Assembly (NCBI GenBank): GCA_047967505.1
Contig: CM106539.1
DNA length: 64,000 nucleotides
Origin: Dipteris shenzhenensis
Lineage: Eukaryota; Polypodiophyta; Polypodiopsida; Gleicheniales
Direction: 5' to 3' (one strand)
The notes below the pieces were generated by a model. It had not been told where the DNA came from, ran no database searches, and saw only the letters and a list, made by a program, of their open reading frames with translations. Made by a program: the position numbers and the translations under genes. Below, piece by piece: positions 47,137 through 59,877 of this stretch. Numbering within the stretch: position 1 is the first letter of the stretch; each line of letters starts with the position of its first letter.

Positions 47137-47296
47137 GCAGGGAAATTGCGAAAGATTTACATGTAGAATCTAGTTTGAATCACCTAAGAAATGCACTTGA
47201 ATCACTTAGTCAACCTGCAGGGAAATTGCGAAAGATTTACATGTAGAATCTAGTTTGAATCACCTAAGAAATGCACTTGAATCACTTAGTCAACCC
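47137..47296 (-). repeat. 80-bp tandem duplication spanning the reductase stop codon
   Basis: Copies at 47137-47216 and 47217-47296 are identical over almost the full unit (ggaaattgcgaaagatttac…atcacttagtcaacc). The upstream-on-transcript copy (47217-47296) contains the last codons and the TGA of the reductase. The other copy lies in its 3' UTR. Confidence 0.9.
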
Positions 47297-50200
47297 TGCC
47301 ACTTTCAAAGTCTCCATCAAACATGTGAGCTTCTCACGGGGCTTTCCCTTTTCCCTCCCTTGTGTAACTTCAAATGCATCAATTTTTTGCCAGTCTACAA
47401 AAGAGATGAAGCTGATGCCTCTCTCCCTGAGTAACTCTTGAAGTCCAGCATTTCCTGTATGTGATTCATCGATGAGAAAAAGCCCATTCTTTGCATCTTC
47501 TGCAATGCATGTAGCCTGCATCATTTTCACAACAGTTCTAAACTTTCAATATGATAACCTCTTAAACCATTCAATGTGATCACAGAAGTGAGCATGTAAA
47601 CTTCTCGTGTTTCGCAAGCAGACACACATTAATAAGAAGAAACAAGGTGGGATTTCCATATATTTGCCATGTGAATAAAAAACTCGTTGGCCTTTCTGTG
47701 TAATTTTGGGTAAATAAATAGGTCTACAGCTTGAAAAATATTCAAAAAAACCAATGAGGAGGTGATTAATGCCAAGTCATTCTTTACTTTGTTAATGCCA
47801 CAATCTCTCAGTGTAGCAGCCGTACAATCTGTTCATCCTCAACGTTTGCATGAACTCTGGTCAAATCTGTGATAAATCTCAATATAATTTACCATATCAC
47901 CTAAAACAACCTGTCAGCAATGTGTACTCCAGGTTCTCCAGCTGTTCCCGAGGTATCATCTGTGGAGGATACTAAAAATGACACACATGGATCTGTGTGT
48001 AATGAAATGTTCAGCCTCACAAAGTAAAGCATGCTCACCTTAATGCTTCATCCCAACTAAGAGTTGAAGGATAATGAGGAGTTCTCAACAGCTTTGGTCC
48101 TGGCCTGCTTGCATTTCAGTCTAGCCCTCAGCACCTCCCTTTTTGGCACTACTGTTGCAGACAGCTATTCTGAAAACGGTGCATGATAATCTGCATATAG
48201 GCCTGATGACGAATCACCCTCTTCAGATCAGGCCAAATATAAAACCCGGAAGCAGCAAAATCAAAAGGCAATTGCTATCATCGGGCTTGGTTTGGCTGAT
48301 ACTCTTATTCATCACGTGAACTTCAAGTTAACTGCCAATCAGATCTGGGATAATCTCGAAGGCATTATTGGTAACAAGATTGCTAATTCTAAAGTGGTTT
48401 CTAAAGCTTAAGTTTTATGATCTGAAGATGGCTGATACAGATCAATTCAGTGATCATCTCGCTACTATGTATTCCCTTATTACACAGCTAGCAGGCCTTG
48501 AATGTGAACCGGATGATGACGACAAAATGGCGGTTCTCGTGAGGAGCATGCGGGATGTTTCACGCTTTGAATCCACTCTTGAAGCACTTCGTGTGGCTAG
48601 TTATGCTACACGTCACAAGGGCATCCACTAGCACCCTCAAGCCTTCACTTCAATATGTATTAGCCACATTAGCCCAAAGGCAAAGGATGGTCTACAATGT
48701 AAGAGGGGTAAATGCATGTTGATGTATAGGATCTACTAAGCTGCACTTATTGTATAGACTTCTGTGGCATAATCATTGTGCTCACACATGCACATACTAA
48801 CTCTCCCACCTTTGCTGTAATCGCCTTTTGGCCATTTTGAATGGAATATATTATTGTTTTAGGTTAGGTTGTACTCATTATATAGACTTCCATTGCATAT
48901 TCATTATGCTCACACATGGACATACTGTGATTATTTTCAGTTTTCTTTTCAATTTGGGTTGCCATCATATGCGCCAAACAAAATCCAAAAAAGATCTTGT
49001 ACATGCACCCTCTACTTATCTAGTCCGAAATAAGAGGGGGTGTTAAAGGTGGTGTAAATCACACCATAGATATAGGGAATAGTGTGAACCCTAGCCCTAA
49101 CCCTACCCTAACCCTAACCCTAAGGAAGTTATTATATATTTATGTTTATAACATAGTGTACAAAGGCCATATTCCTTGGACTGTTAGGCTCACCATGCAC
49201 ATGTATCCATAGGGGAGAGTCTCATGCCTCTACATCCCCAACCAGATAATGCACAAAATCCTCTCTTGTTAATGCTTGTACAGTGGGGCCAAAGGTGCCT
49301 TCATGAATTTGCAGTTGTTACTGATGGAGAGTCCTTGACATTACCTTGGGGACTGCCCCTTAATTCATACTAACTGGCAAGGGATGATGAGACATCTATT
49401 TTGCTTCATTAGGCTTTCTTTAAAGTGGTGTGGGGTGCTGTAGATTGGGATTCTAGTTTCACTTTGAAGAGCCTTGATAGGTCACGCCTAGAATGTCCAT
49501 AAAGGGATAGTCATTTACATCACGATCGGCTTGTCACATCATCCTCTTCATTGCTTCAGGGTGAAAATTTGATGAGAACACTATATTGGAGAATTTGGGA
49601 ATCTCCCAAGTCCCACGTTCAAGTAAGGGATTAAGATTTGACCATGTGGCCAAAACTTGCACCCTTATTTGAAAGTAAGACTTGGGAGGATTTCCTAATA
49701 TGGTGTTTAGGATGGATTCCAATTTCAAGTAATGGGTTAAGATTTGACCATGTTGCCAAATCTTAACCATATTGGGAATTCCCAAACTATTTGAAAATTC
49801 CCAAATTCCCTAATATAGTGTTTGAGAGAGAGAGTTGGGAGCTTGACATCATGGCACACGTAAAAGGCGAGATGCTCTTACGCTATTGCGAGATGAAGCT
49901 CGGATGAAGGTCGACTCGGATGGACAATACTTCTCCATCTCCAGCACGTGTTCGTTGAATATTCACCATCTTACACACTCACTTTTGACTTCTCATAGGA
50001 TAGATAAGCCCTTTCTTGGGGCGCCATCTTCCTTTTGGGCACTTTGCATGAAAATCAGCAACCAGGTCACTTCATCCCTTTCCCTTGGGAAAAAGAGTTA
50101 GAGGAGCTAAGGAGCTTCAGAGAAGGAGTATGTTCTCTTCTTCCTTGAGCTATCCCATCGTCTTTTGATGGAGGAGTGAGGTATGAACCCGTGCAGGAAG

Positions 50201-53011
50201 TGGTGCAGTTCAAGCTTTCAAGGAGGGATTCTTTGCATCATCCTTCCCCAAAGTAAACGCAATTCTCCTAGCCCTACCAGTGCCATAGGAAGCCCCCTGT
50301 TCGTCTCGTCCTCGACGTTCTTCCCCCAGCCAAATGTTTAATGCATTTAGATGAAAGGATGTGCACGAGGAGCCAAAAGCTAGAGAAACTCCCTCAATTC
50401 TTGGGGTAGAGCCATTAGCTTATATTGAAACACCAAGCTCACGAACCATTCAAGAAGAAAGCACATCAGTTGCATCAATCTACGTGGCCCTATGAGGAAT
50501 TGTATAAGGATTCAATGGCTTGGAGATCACACGCTTTTATTGGTTTCTTGCCAGATCCCACCCCTAGTTATTGAGCTTGAATTGTGGATGAGAGCATTTG
50601 GGTGAAGAATGTTGGAATCACATGGTGACCAATCACATGCAAGCTAGTGATACGCTATTATCTATGACACCGCATCTCCTATAATCCCTCAAGGTCAAGT
50701 GACTCTAGACCCTTCACAAAGGACAAGGTGCACACACCATTAAGTACCTTCACACTGACACTTTAACCTTAGAATCTTAGTCACACACACCTTAGGCTCT
50801 GATTTATCGAACATACCCCCCTTCGGAGCAAAGGTGGTGAGATCCAATACACCAAAGAGATGACCATACTCACGCCCTACGGCAATGCTGCAGAGAGTAG
50901 ATACTGCTATCCAACACCTCCCGTGTGATAGCATATCTCCCAATCAGCTTGCAGCCAGCTGCTGGATATATCACTCTGTCACCCCCACTTACTTTGAACT
51001 GGGTACAAGATAATTCGAATGCCTAGAACTGAGACTGACACAACAAAAAAATACTATCATTTATGGGGACTACCCAGGGCAGAGTACCCGACTCTAGCAA
51101 AATCTTGAAATCCCACACATCCTCGATCTCAGTATCGAGGTGATCTTCCACAATCGCAGCAGGTATGTCGGCTTCTAGTGCTGGGTCTTCAAGTGCTTCT
51201 TCGACTCCTATTAGATTGGCATCATGTGCTTGTTGTCGTTGTTCTTTCTTCTTCAAGCAAAAGGCTTCTTTATGGCCCAGACGCTTGCAAAAGCGGCACT
51301 GAATCTTCTTTCCTGACTTCCACTAAGATGAGAAGGCAAGAGCTTGATTGAGGGAGATAGTGTTCTTGTCCTTCTTGTCCTTATTGTGATGGCATTTCTC
51401 AAGAATTAAAGCAACCATATCTTCTTTGACAAATCCGACATCAATGGGTACACTAGTAAAGTGTGGGTTATATGGGCAGATAGCTCTCTCTCTCCTCTTA
51501 AGTTCAGGCAGTTTTTGGAAGATATGAGGGAGGGCAGTGTAGCTAAGGGCCTGAACATGGAAATTTGATCTGGACATTAGAATGTACGCTCCTGCTGCCT
51601 AATGATTAATTGTGATCATTCAGCCCTCCATTGCAAGTGCAGTAACTTCCTAGTGGTAAAAGAGGTACATATGCCAAAGCGTACTTTTTTTAAATGAAAA
51701 TTTCTATAATCACATACGGTTTCAAGATGCTTACCACTTCTTCTGCACAAATCAAATTGGTACCAATGATGCCTGTAGGACCCCTTTTTAACCAGCCTAC
51801 AACATACAACCCAGGTACAGCTGTTGAAATAGAATCTCCTGCAGGTCTAAGGACACGACCTTGAATATTTGGAACCACCCCTGGATAAATTCCATACATG
51901 CCCTTTGTCAAAATGGGTCCCCATAATCACAGCGCAACTTCTCACTTTAAACAACTGCCTTCCACATCCATGAAACAAGGAAATTGTTTGGGTAGTTAAA
52001 ATTGGAAGGAGATGGTTCCAAACACTGGGAACATGACTAGGGCATACACAAGGCATGGCATAATTCACAGAAAGAGCACACAGAGTCCTACCTCTCTGAT
52101 AATCAAAGGCTAAACCGTCCAAAGGTTGAGATCTGTAGCCTACGCTCTTTAAAACCAGCCTGCAGTACAGAACTATTGTACCATTAGTACTACTATGAAA
52201 TTAAATGGAGATCAAATGCCTTTGAAAGGAAAAGAAAATAATGTTCACCCAGAGAGAAGATCTTCATAAACCCCTGTGCCAACAGCACGCTGCCGTCCAG
52301 TTTTTTCGTCACCTGTGAAAAAAATTCATCAGTATAGTCCTTTGTAGAGTACCTTTTGTAGCTAAGAATAATTTAAAAAAGGGCACCATCTATCACATTT
52401 GGAAGCTCCTCCTTGTCAGCTAGACTCAAAAGAGCCATTTGTGTATGTCATACATAGAGAAGAGAGAGAATTAAGTTACTAAGTCAATTACCCATACAGA
52501 AGTACACATGGAAAGGAATATGTAGAAATGGAAATATTTGACAATGCTTAGAGACAAAATTGTGCTGCCACCTTGTAGGAAAGTCTTCTCCAGCTGTACT
52601 CCAGCAACTCTTTGCCCATCCTCTGAAGCTAAAAATTTTCTTGGTTGACGATAAAATGTAAAATGGAGCTCTCTTTCCTGCCCTGTTTTGGAAACAGATG
52701 GTTTTGATTGGGCAGCTTTAAAGAGCAAATCGTAGACACGTTTATGTACCCGGCTTGTTTTCAATTCTTCCTGCAAGGCAGAAAGAATTTACAATTCAGG
52801 GCTATAATATTCAATTCCAAATCCGTGCCAGAATTGGAAAATACCAATGTGTGACATCCTTTGCTGACTATTTTTCTTGATATCACTATGGCATAGGATT
52901 GTACATTATGTCATGAGCTTTGAAAAAATCACTGAATAATAATTCTTACATCATCAAACGATGAGGTAGCTAAATCCGATTCCTGAACAATTATCCGCAG
53001 TCCTTTTATAC
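47282..53011 (-). CDS. MFDR: Mitochondrial NADPH:adrenodoxin/ferredoxin oxidoreductase, last six exons (5' part not in view)
   Basis: Exons on the minus strand: 52950-53011, 52572-52770, 52249-52312, 52092-52159, 51735-51880 and 47282-47515. All junctions are GT-AG and the phases join without a break, giving 256 codons plus TGA. Signature segments are [62 protein letters not shown] (the conserved C-terminal FAD/NADP segment) and the C-terminal KGKPREKL. The enzyme passes electrons from NADPH to mitochondrial ferredoxin, for example for Fe-S and biotin synthesis. Family members have about 480-500 residues, so the N-terminal FAD-binding half is missing. Exon 52950-53011 starts in phase, so more exons must lie upstream; none was recognised up to 64000. 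The gene is either larger than the window or truncated. Confidence 0.9.
48225..48631 (+). pseudogene. Copia gag (UBN2-type) fragment inside the reductase intron
   Basis: Frames on the plus strand, interrupted by a shift near 48400, encode …[14 protein letters not shown]…, then QIWDNLEGI… and [16 protein letters not shown]…[12 protein letters not shown]. This matches the copia Gag core that follows the 'W…L' motif. No LTR, knuckle or pol was found. Two diverged copies of 'atagacttc..t.gcat..tcatt.tgctcacacatg.acatact' (48754-48800, 48880-48928) follow it. Confidence 0.7.
49087..49125 (+). repeat. Interstitial telomere-like tract, CCCTAA type
   Basis: About 39 bp made of ccctaa/ccctag/ccta units (six units, two imperfect). 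The unit is the 6-bp CCCTAA (TTAGGG) form, not the 7-bp CCCTAAA common in plants. It lies in the reductase intron. Confidence 0.75.
49577..49822. mobile_element. MITE-like element with terminal inverted repeats, 246 bp
   Basis: The ends read aacactatattggagaattt… and, inverted, …aaattccctaatatagtgtt, giving about 25 bp of imperfect terminal repeat. TGAG flanks both sides (49573-49576 and 49823-49826), a possible 4-bp target duplication. Internally 'taag.gattaagatttgacc' occurs twice, about 110 bp apart. The superfamily cannot be assigned. Confidence 0.6.
51023..51577 (-). pseudogene. Retrotransposon gag with zinc knuckle, in the reductase intron
   Basis: Two in-line frames (51577-51323 and 51256-51023) are joined by open sequence with one TAG. 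Between them the minus strand encodes [14 protein letters not shown], a C-x2-C-x4-H-x4-C knuckle, followed by Lys/Gln-rich and then Glu/Asp-rich sequence. Gag-like lead-in ([17 protein letters not shown]) precedes it. No pol or LTR was found. Confidence 0.6.
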
Positions 53012-53060
53012 CTGTAAAACATTTAGTAAAAGACACTCATTGAATGTCCAACAAATTTAT

Positions 53061-53598
53061 GCATCCTCCCAAGTCCAGCAACTAATTCAATCAGTGAATT
53101 TTTACACAAAGCACAGATTTGAGTTCATTAAATGTGTGAGATGTTTCCTTCTGCCTGCTGCTTGATATCCCACATGCATGTCTCCCTTTTGCCAGCCCTC
53201 TTGGGCCCTGAGCCCTCTCTCCTAGCTCTTTCTGTCACTTGTAGCTTTCCTTTCTCTGCCTGTTTCTTCCCCCTCTCTTTTATTGCTTTCCTGCACCCCA
53301 CTCTTCATCATCTCTTTTCTCATTTGCATCCTCCCAAGTCCAGCAACTAATTCAATCAGTGGATTTTTACACAAAGCACAGATTTGAGTTCATTAAACGT
53401 GTGAGATGTTTCCTTCTGCCTGCTGCTTGATATCCCACATGCATGGCTCCCTTTTGCCAGCCCTCTTGGACCCTGGACCCCCTCTCCTAGCTCTTTCTGT
53501 CACTTGTAGCTTTCCTTTCTCTGCCTGTTTCTTCCCCCCTCTTTTATTGCTTTCCTGCACCCCAGTCCTCATCATCTCTTTTCTCTTTTGCTGCCCTG

Positions 53599-53633
<35 letters not shown>

Positions 53634-53640
53634 ATCACAT
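53061..53640 (+). repeat. 265-bp tandem duplication beside the reductase exons
   Basis: Block 53061-53325 is repeated almost exactly from 53326, with the period fixed by 'gcatcctcccaagtccagca'. The second copy is extended by 'ctcttttgctgccctgcgcc' and a (CT)n tract (53602-53629). It begins 50 bp upstream (in gene direction) of exon 52950-53011, where the missing 5' exons would be expected. Confidence 0.9.
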
Positions 53641-56600
53641 CAGAGGGCCATCAGGGAGCCGGGTTATATAGAGCCTGCACATGTACTTGGAGCTCTGGTT
53701 CTGAGCAGTACTTGATTGCTCCTTTTCCTACTATATTTTGTACTAGCTTTTTGCATTTTTAGCACTGAGCACTCAGCAAGGGCATAAGTGAGCCCTTTGC
53801 TTCAGCCCACGGTGGCTTGTATGGGTTACATATAATTTGTATATCATCTCATAGACCCGCAAGGTCTCCTAAAGACGTTAATACACCTTTCTTTCTTTCT
53901 TTCTTTCTCTCTCTCTCTCTCTCTCTTCCATCCCATTTTCATGTCTGCTGCCCCATTTTCTGTCGATTCCTCCTTCTTTTCCAAGTTGTCCCTTAAACCC
54001 CCCTCCCCCTTCTTGTGGGCCCCTGCTTTTCTTTTTCAGCCCCCCCGACACTGTTTTCCATATGGTGCCCCTCTTTCTCTCTTGGATTTATGTATATTCC
54101 CCCTATCTTATGTGCCTAGGACGTATCCTAGGTGTTCACTTGATGGAGAAGATGGAAGATGGCGTGTGATCACACCTCATTAGATGTGCCTTTCCAATTC
54201 TCCCTAAGACCTTGGTTCACCCTTAGACCTTAGGCACCAGAATTTCTAAGGTTCTTGACCCTTTCCCTTTTTACCCCTAGCCAACAACCTATAATGTAAC
54301 ACCACCCTTTTTCCTCCTATCTCACTCAATATGACTCCGATTTCGAGAACGGGGGGAGTCCCTTTTTTCCACGGTCTAAGGGGTTTAAGGGTGCATTCAC
54401 ATAGGGTGGGGTTCACCGTTGGGACACCCCGTTCCCCGTCCACAAAGCAAAGATTCCTGAGAGAGCTTTGCCTCAGAACCTCCAAATTCCAGCTTTAGAG
54501 AAGGATTGAAACAAAGATGCCTCAGATTTTGGATTTTCGAAGTAGACTTCTGAATTTTAAGGCGGGTTCAAAATTCCGAAGTTTGGATGATATATGCATC
54601 TCGATTTTCAAAAAGTGGAAAGCAAGCTTTCAAAATTCGTTCATAGAGATGAAACAGAAAACTCCCTGTTTGAACATGGATGGTTTCGCCAGCCGCACCT
54701 TCTGTTGTCCGTATGCCAACCTTGAGCCTTCCACTCAAGCAGGTGCCTCTCTCCCGCGGGTTCTTCACTGTCCTCGCACGTGCCACAGCCATGCAAATCT
54801 CTGCCCGTACAACAGCCTGCTCCTCTCTTTTTCCTTCCATCCGGGGGGTGAATCATCACCGCTTTGATACCAAATGTAATGAACCAGATTCTCTGGTTCC
54901 CCTCAATTTGTTCGTTTCTGCCCGCTTTGTTGGAAACCTAGGACTCTATGGCTGTTTGCCAGGCCCTCCTACAGCCTTCATGCTGTGGTAAGTGCCCCCG
55001 TGACCATTGATTAGTATATACTTGCCCTACCCATGCTACCCACGACATTAACAGGGAGGCTATGCAACCCATGCACACATCTAGCCTACGATGCCCCCAC
55101 ACACCTAGCCTATGCAACAAACATTGCACATACTATGCACGCCGTGCACACGCACCTAACCATGTTGCACACACACCTACGCATATACTCTATACACTCT
55201 CATAAACATCGCACATACCTACGACATACATGCAACAACGGCCCTACACATAGCCCTATGTGTACCTACAACCTACAACCCTACACAAATACGTTGGACC
55301 TTGGTAGCACTAAGCAGGCAATACGTACGATGGCCGTCTGTCATTGTTGACCTTTCCTAAGGGTTTTCTATTTACATACACTTCTATATGCAATGTTCCT
55401 ATTGTCAAATTGCATTTGATTTGGACGTACTTTGCTGCTTTGATAGTCAATAACAAATAATTCGAATTGTCATGGCTGCCTCTGATGCCCTGCCACTAGG
55501 GCGTGAGTTTTGCACTTACATGTGGGCACAACCCCCGAAAACTAAGGGGCAAGGCCTTGAGATGTGGATGTGCAAGATTCCCCCTAGGGATTGGTGCCTT
55601 GGGGGTGAATTAATGAAAAGGTCCAAGGATGGGGCAAAAAGGCCCTAAGGTTCCCAAGTTGGGCATTGGTTTGCTCTTTCAAATTGCCCTGCTAGAGGGG
55701 GTAATGGGGGCAAATGAGGGGAGATGCCACGTGGCATTTCCCCATGCCTTGGATCAATTTGGCAAGGTTCCCAGAGGAAGGTCCTAGTAGCGTGGACGTC
55801 AACGATGGGGATCAGGTACGGCAATTTGGCCAAGGACAGGGATAGAGGTCTGGGAAGCATTTACATACGGGAGCTATAGCAAGGGCTGAAGCTGGTCTAC
55901 GTAGGTGATCTCTTGGGACCTGCAGGTCTAGGTGTACAAAAGTGTGTACGGCTGCTGGTCTGTTAATTGTGTATGGTGTACAAATCACGCTCGAGATTGT
56001 GTGTACGGGCGTTACGGCTGATTTGGGATTCCAAGGCTGTACGGATCTTCAGGCTGCATTTGGGGTGCAAGGTACAGACTCGGTAGGGTATGCTGCTATA
56101 TGGGCAGGACAGAAATTTCTCTCCTCCCTCTTTGGTTTGTGGGCTGGTCACGAGGAGGCAGCACGCCCTTCTCTACTTTGGTCATTGCGAGGTCATGCAG
56201 GAGGCAGGGTCTGACAGCCACCTCTATTCCTACCTTTCCCAATTTGTGGAGGCATACCAGGACAGCATTCCAAGGTTTATTTTCTGTCTTCAGCATTCCT
56301 TTTCCCAGGTGAGCATTGGAATTCATAGAGGATAGCCAGGGGCAGGCACTAGGGACAGCTTTGAGGAGTTGTGTGGTCAAGTGTGGCTGCTAGTAACAGC
56401 TCCAAGTTGTGTGCAAGCCTTGTATGCTAATGGATTGATGCTGGGACAGTTTGGGAAAGGATGGACTTGTCTTGAGTGCTCCGGTTTATGCAGGGACAGC
56501 CTGGAAGGAGCTAGGTGCATTGGAAGTGGATGCTTTCTCCCATGAATGGTCAGAGCAAAGGATTGCAAAGGTTATGCTTTGGGCTAGGATGCCTATTGGG

Positions 56601-57575
56601 TTGTCGATTTCTCAGAGTGTAAGAAGCTTCAGCCTGTGTGTAATTTGCTATGGTGTGATAAAAGTTCTCCTGGGGGAACAAATTGAGGTATCCAGGATGT
56701 ACGCTGCCCATAGGGTGAGAGACTAGATAGTGGCAGTCCTGGACAGTAGGGAAAGCTTCTGTATGCTTTCTTTTTCTGCTTTGAGCAGATGGGTGGCTAA
56801 TCGGGCACTAGTGGCAGCTGTGGGGAACTGTGTGGCTGAGTGGGCTGCTAGTAACAGTTCCGGGTTGTGTGCAAGCTATCTGGGATAGGAATGGATTCCT
56901 ATGGCCAGGATTGGTGAGAGCAGTGGACAACAGAGGCTATGTGCAGGATATGTGGACGCCTAATGGGTTGTGGAATGCCCAGATGCAAGAAAGAATGTAT
57001 CCTTTGTGTAGCTTGGAATTCAGGGCCTCACTTAATTATAGAAATAATGAAAGGAGCGCCTAGTTTTGGGGCCAATTTGTGTCCTTGTTTTTGAGCAGGA
57101 GCACTCTAGCTCCCCATTCATCCGTTATGCGTTTACTGAATTTTTATTGTGAGAATATTTGCTGGTTATTTGTAGTCTCCTGCCCTTTATAAGGCTGGTT
57201 TCATGCCCAATGTCTCTGGTGGAAGGAAGTGGATATCAAGAATTCTGAGGAGCAACTGGTAGGAGGTTCATGCAAGTGGAGATATCGCTATTGTGGGCAG
57301 TCAGAGACTGGTAATTCAGTGAGAGGCAAGCTCATGTGATGGGAGTTCAGAGAACAAAGGCATTAGCATCTACATTGCAGCACATGAGACTATGTTTTTA
57401 CGCTTGAAAGCATTGGCAAATGCACCCTCTTTACATGTGAAAGCGTGGTGTTTAGCCAAATCGTCATAATGCGTCTTCTATGTCTTCATTTTCTCAAGTT
57501 TTTACCAGTACATGCATCCTATATAATTTTTCATTCTTGGGAAGTGCAAGAGAGAGGCTTCCTTAGCTGCAACAT
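53641..57575. other. Repeat-rich intergenic or intronic DNA, no exon recognised
   Basis: Contains (TTTC)n/(CT)n at 53889-53928, a C/T-rich stretch to 54070, a CA/TA-rich stretch 55060-55300, and a diverged duplication of 'tgtgtgg.tgagtg.ggctgctagtaacag' (about 56369-56440 and 56828-56900). At 54860-54874 'gctttgatacca' precedes 'tgtaatgaacc', a layout that could be a decayed primer site plus LTR start, but no partner LTR was found. Confidence 0.45.
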
Positions 57576-58397
57576 GGTACCTAGGTAGGAAGACAAAGGC
57601 AGATAAGGTAGCCGGACATTTTTTTAATAGTGGTGACATTGCCTTGAATCAAGTTCGTGATCCTTATTCTATGGATATAGCGAGTGCTTTTGCAGCTTTT
57701 GGACCTCCATGATCCATCACCATATAATGTCATGTGCATTATCCAACTCTCGGAGTAGGGCAATGTGGCAAATGCAAAATCAAAGACCTGCAAGACCGCT
57801 ATGTCAAGCCTCCAATATGAGGGCTCTAACGGTAAAGATGTGATCCAATCTACATCGATCTCATCTAAACCTACATGTCCAACAGTCGCTTGCATGCCCA
57901 CACTCTCAGCATGCTCACGGATGTGTATCTCAAGAGCTAATCCATTAACTGTGGCCATCGACCAACCATAATAGTACAGTAGTTACCTATATCTGTGCGA
58001 TCCCCCTACCTTGTGAATGGGTATGACAGTGGTCATGGTCTAGGTGGCCAGAAAGATGAAGACTTCATTAAACAACTTGGCTAGAATTCGAGCAAGTACT
58101 CCCTACCTGTGGGTTAAGAGTTTTCTTGGAGACCCTTCTAATCCTTGGTTTTGCATGTTGTGACTTCTTGATGGCCTCTGTAGGCAAGCTCTGGTGAAGA
58201 ACATGGAGGTAATGGGGCAAGAAATGTCTTCTAAGATAGGGATGGGCTGCTCAAAAACTTCCTAAATGTGTCCGCACAACCTTTCCAAAGACTAGGCTCC
58301 TTGATGGACATGGTGATATCCTTTCCAGAAGCTTCATTGGAGTTATTTCTATTCATGATACTTAAAGAGCTCTTGTTCTTGATGGGCAAGAGACTAT

Positions 58398-58430
58398 AGT
58401 ACACACACACACACACACACTTTTTTTTTG
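58398..58430. repeat. (CA)n plus T9 at the LINE 3' end
   Basis: (AC)10 runs directly into nine T, then 'gtgaaaccaataactatatt'. On the minus strand this is a LINE 3' end, an A-tail, then GT repeats. Confidence 0.85.
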
Positions 58431-59835
58431 TGAAACCAATAACTATATTATTAACATGAAATCAATGTACATGACATTAGACTCCAAAAAAGAGCCTAAT
58501 GGAAGAACTAAAAAACAGTCAGAAAACACTTCAAGACTAGGAGCATCCAAGTCCCTCGCAGCATAACTATCATATAAAGATTGCTTGAGGGACATTTTGA
58601 AGAAAGCATATGCCTGAGGAAACTGTTGTCCCATCCTAGAATGCAATCTCTGTGTCCAAATAGTCCATGGTACCCAAAAACGAGGCCAGTGAAAGAAAAG
58701 GAGGAATGGAGACATCTGAGATGAGAAGCATCCAAACATCCAGAAGAGTTTCCCGAATTGGATAGAGGAAACCGAAGCCGCAGCAAATGAGAGACATGAG
58801 TGATCAATATCCGAGAGTGCGGGCAAGACCATAACAAATGGGGAACTGTCTCACGGTGATGAGAGCAACGGGGGCAGGAAGAGGAAGCAATACGACGTGC
58901 TGCCAATTTCACCCCAATGGAAAAATCTCCCACTATACATCTCCAAAAGAAAAGCCTCTGTTTCAATGGCAATTTAGCTTTCCAAATTTTCTTGAGTTGT
59001 GATTGCCACCAAGATAAAGGCCTATTCAAATTCCAAAGAGTGTTGGCATGCTTATCAATCCATGACGGTGGAAGAAGAAATCTGTAGACCATCGAGGAGG
59101 CCAGATTATGCATTGAAAGTGAACAGGTAGCAGGAGATAAGGAAGTCAGATTCCAGTCCAGTAATCTGTCCTGTACAAACAGTGGAGAAACAGGAACAAA
59201 TGGCTGCAACATAATTGTAAGTATTCTCCAAATGGGCCTATGATGCAGACCCAAGGGGAATGTCCTGCAAGCTTGTGGAAATGAAAGCACATAACCATGT
59301 TGATCCACAACATCGCTAACAAATCTTATGCCCAATTTCATAAGATTATATGCTTTAATAGGTGCCTGTAAAGCAAGAGGCGATTCAAACACCTTGCTCC
59401 AATGGATGCTTTCCAAGCGAAGAGAATTACCATGATGGGAAGAAGCACCTGACCATTTAGCATAAGAGAGAATTCTCTTCCAATCATGAATAAAAGCAGT
59501 AGAAACAAAACAACCAGGAATTTTCCCTTGAAATGTGGTCATGACTGCTTCCCAGTGATCTGTAATCCAATGCCCATATGCATGGGACGTCATGTTTCCA
59601 CACATAGCTGCTAACATAATAGCCCATGGCTGTTTTTGCTGAAAAAAATCAACAATCATAGTGCTCTTTCTTGCCAACATATGAAACTGAAGATTGAGAA
59701 TATTCAGGCCCCCATGAGTCTTAGGAGAACAAACAGACTGCATGGGAAGTAGTCGCAAAGCCTTTTTGTGAGATTTGCTTTTCCAAAATATCTCCATAGC
59801 CTGGGACATATAGGAAGCCAAATGCTTAAAAGACC
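58421..59835 (-). mobile_element. LINE (non-LTR retrotransposon), 5'-truncated 3' portion
   Basis: The minus strand encodes the region downstream of a LINE reverse transcriptase. Near 59.7 kb is CSPKTHGGLNIL ('SP…GGLGI' motif), and near 58.9 kb WKAKLPLKQRLFFWR followed by CPRC…H…C, the zinc-binding domain of plant LINE reverse transcriptases. The A-tail lies at 58421-58429. The 5' end stops in a C/CA tract at 59836, so reverse transcriptase and endonuclease are lost, as usual for truncated LINE insertions. CA repeats bound both ends. Confidence 0.85.
58443..59835 (-). pseudogene. LINE ORF2 C-terminal part with a frameshift
   Basis: One frame runs 59835-58508 and carries the zinc-binding domain. 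From about 58790 the protein-like continuation (RFWVPWTIWTQRLHSRM) is in another frame, running to 58443. One frameshift therefore separates the zinc domain from the C-terminus. The first residues of the longer frame (Cys/Val/Gly) come from the CA/C microsatellite and are not element sequence. Confidence 0.75.
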
Positions 59836-59844
59836 CCCCCCCCC

Positions 59845-59877
<33 letters not shown>

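Larger units (their letters stand above)
47516..51734 (-). other. 4.2-kb penultimate intron of the reductase gene, filled with repeats
   Basis: Donor GTAAGC and acceptor TGCAG are intact and the flanking phase is 0/0. The intron holds a copia gag relic on the opposite strand, a second retroelement gag on the same strand, a MITE and a telomere-like tract (each listed). The other introns of this gene are 100-320 bp. Confidence 0.85.

Noticed and set aside
54860-54990. Possible LTR start (tgtaatgaacc) next to a 'gctttgatacca' primer-site-like word
   Set aside because: No second LTR, target duplication or coding remnant was found within reach.
57581-57958. 125-codon minus-strand frame
   Set aside because: Mixed composition but no recognised family, and tested against the missing reductase N-terminus without any shared motif (no GxGxxG or GRRGP).
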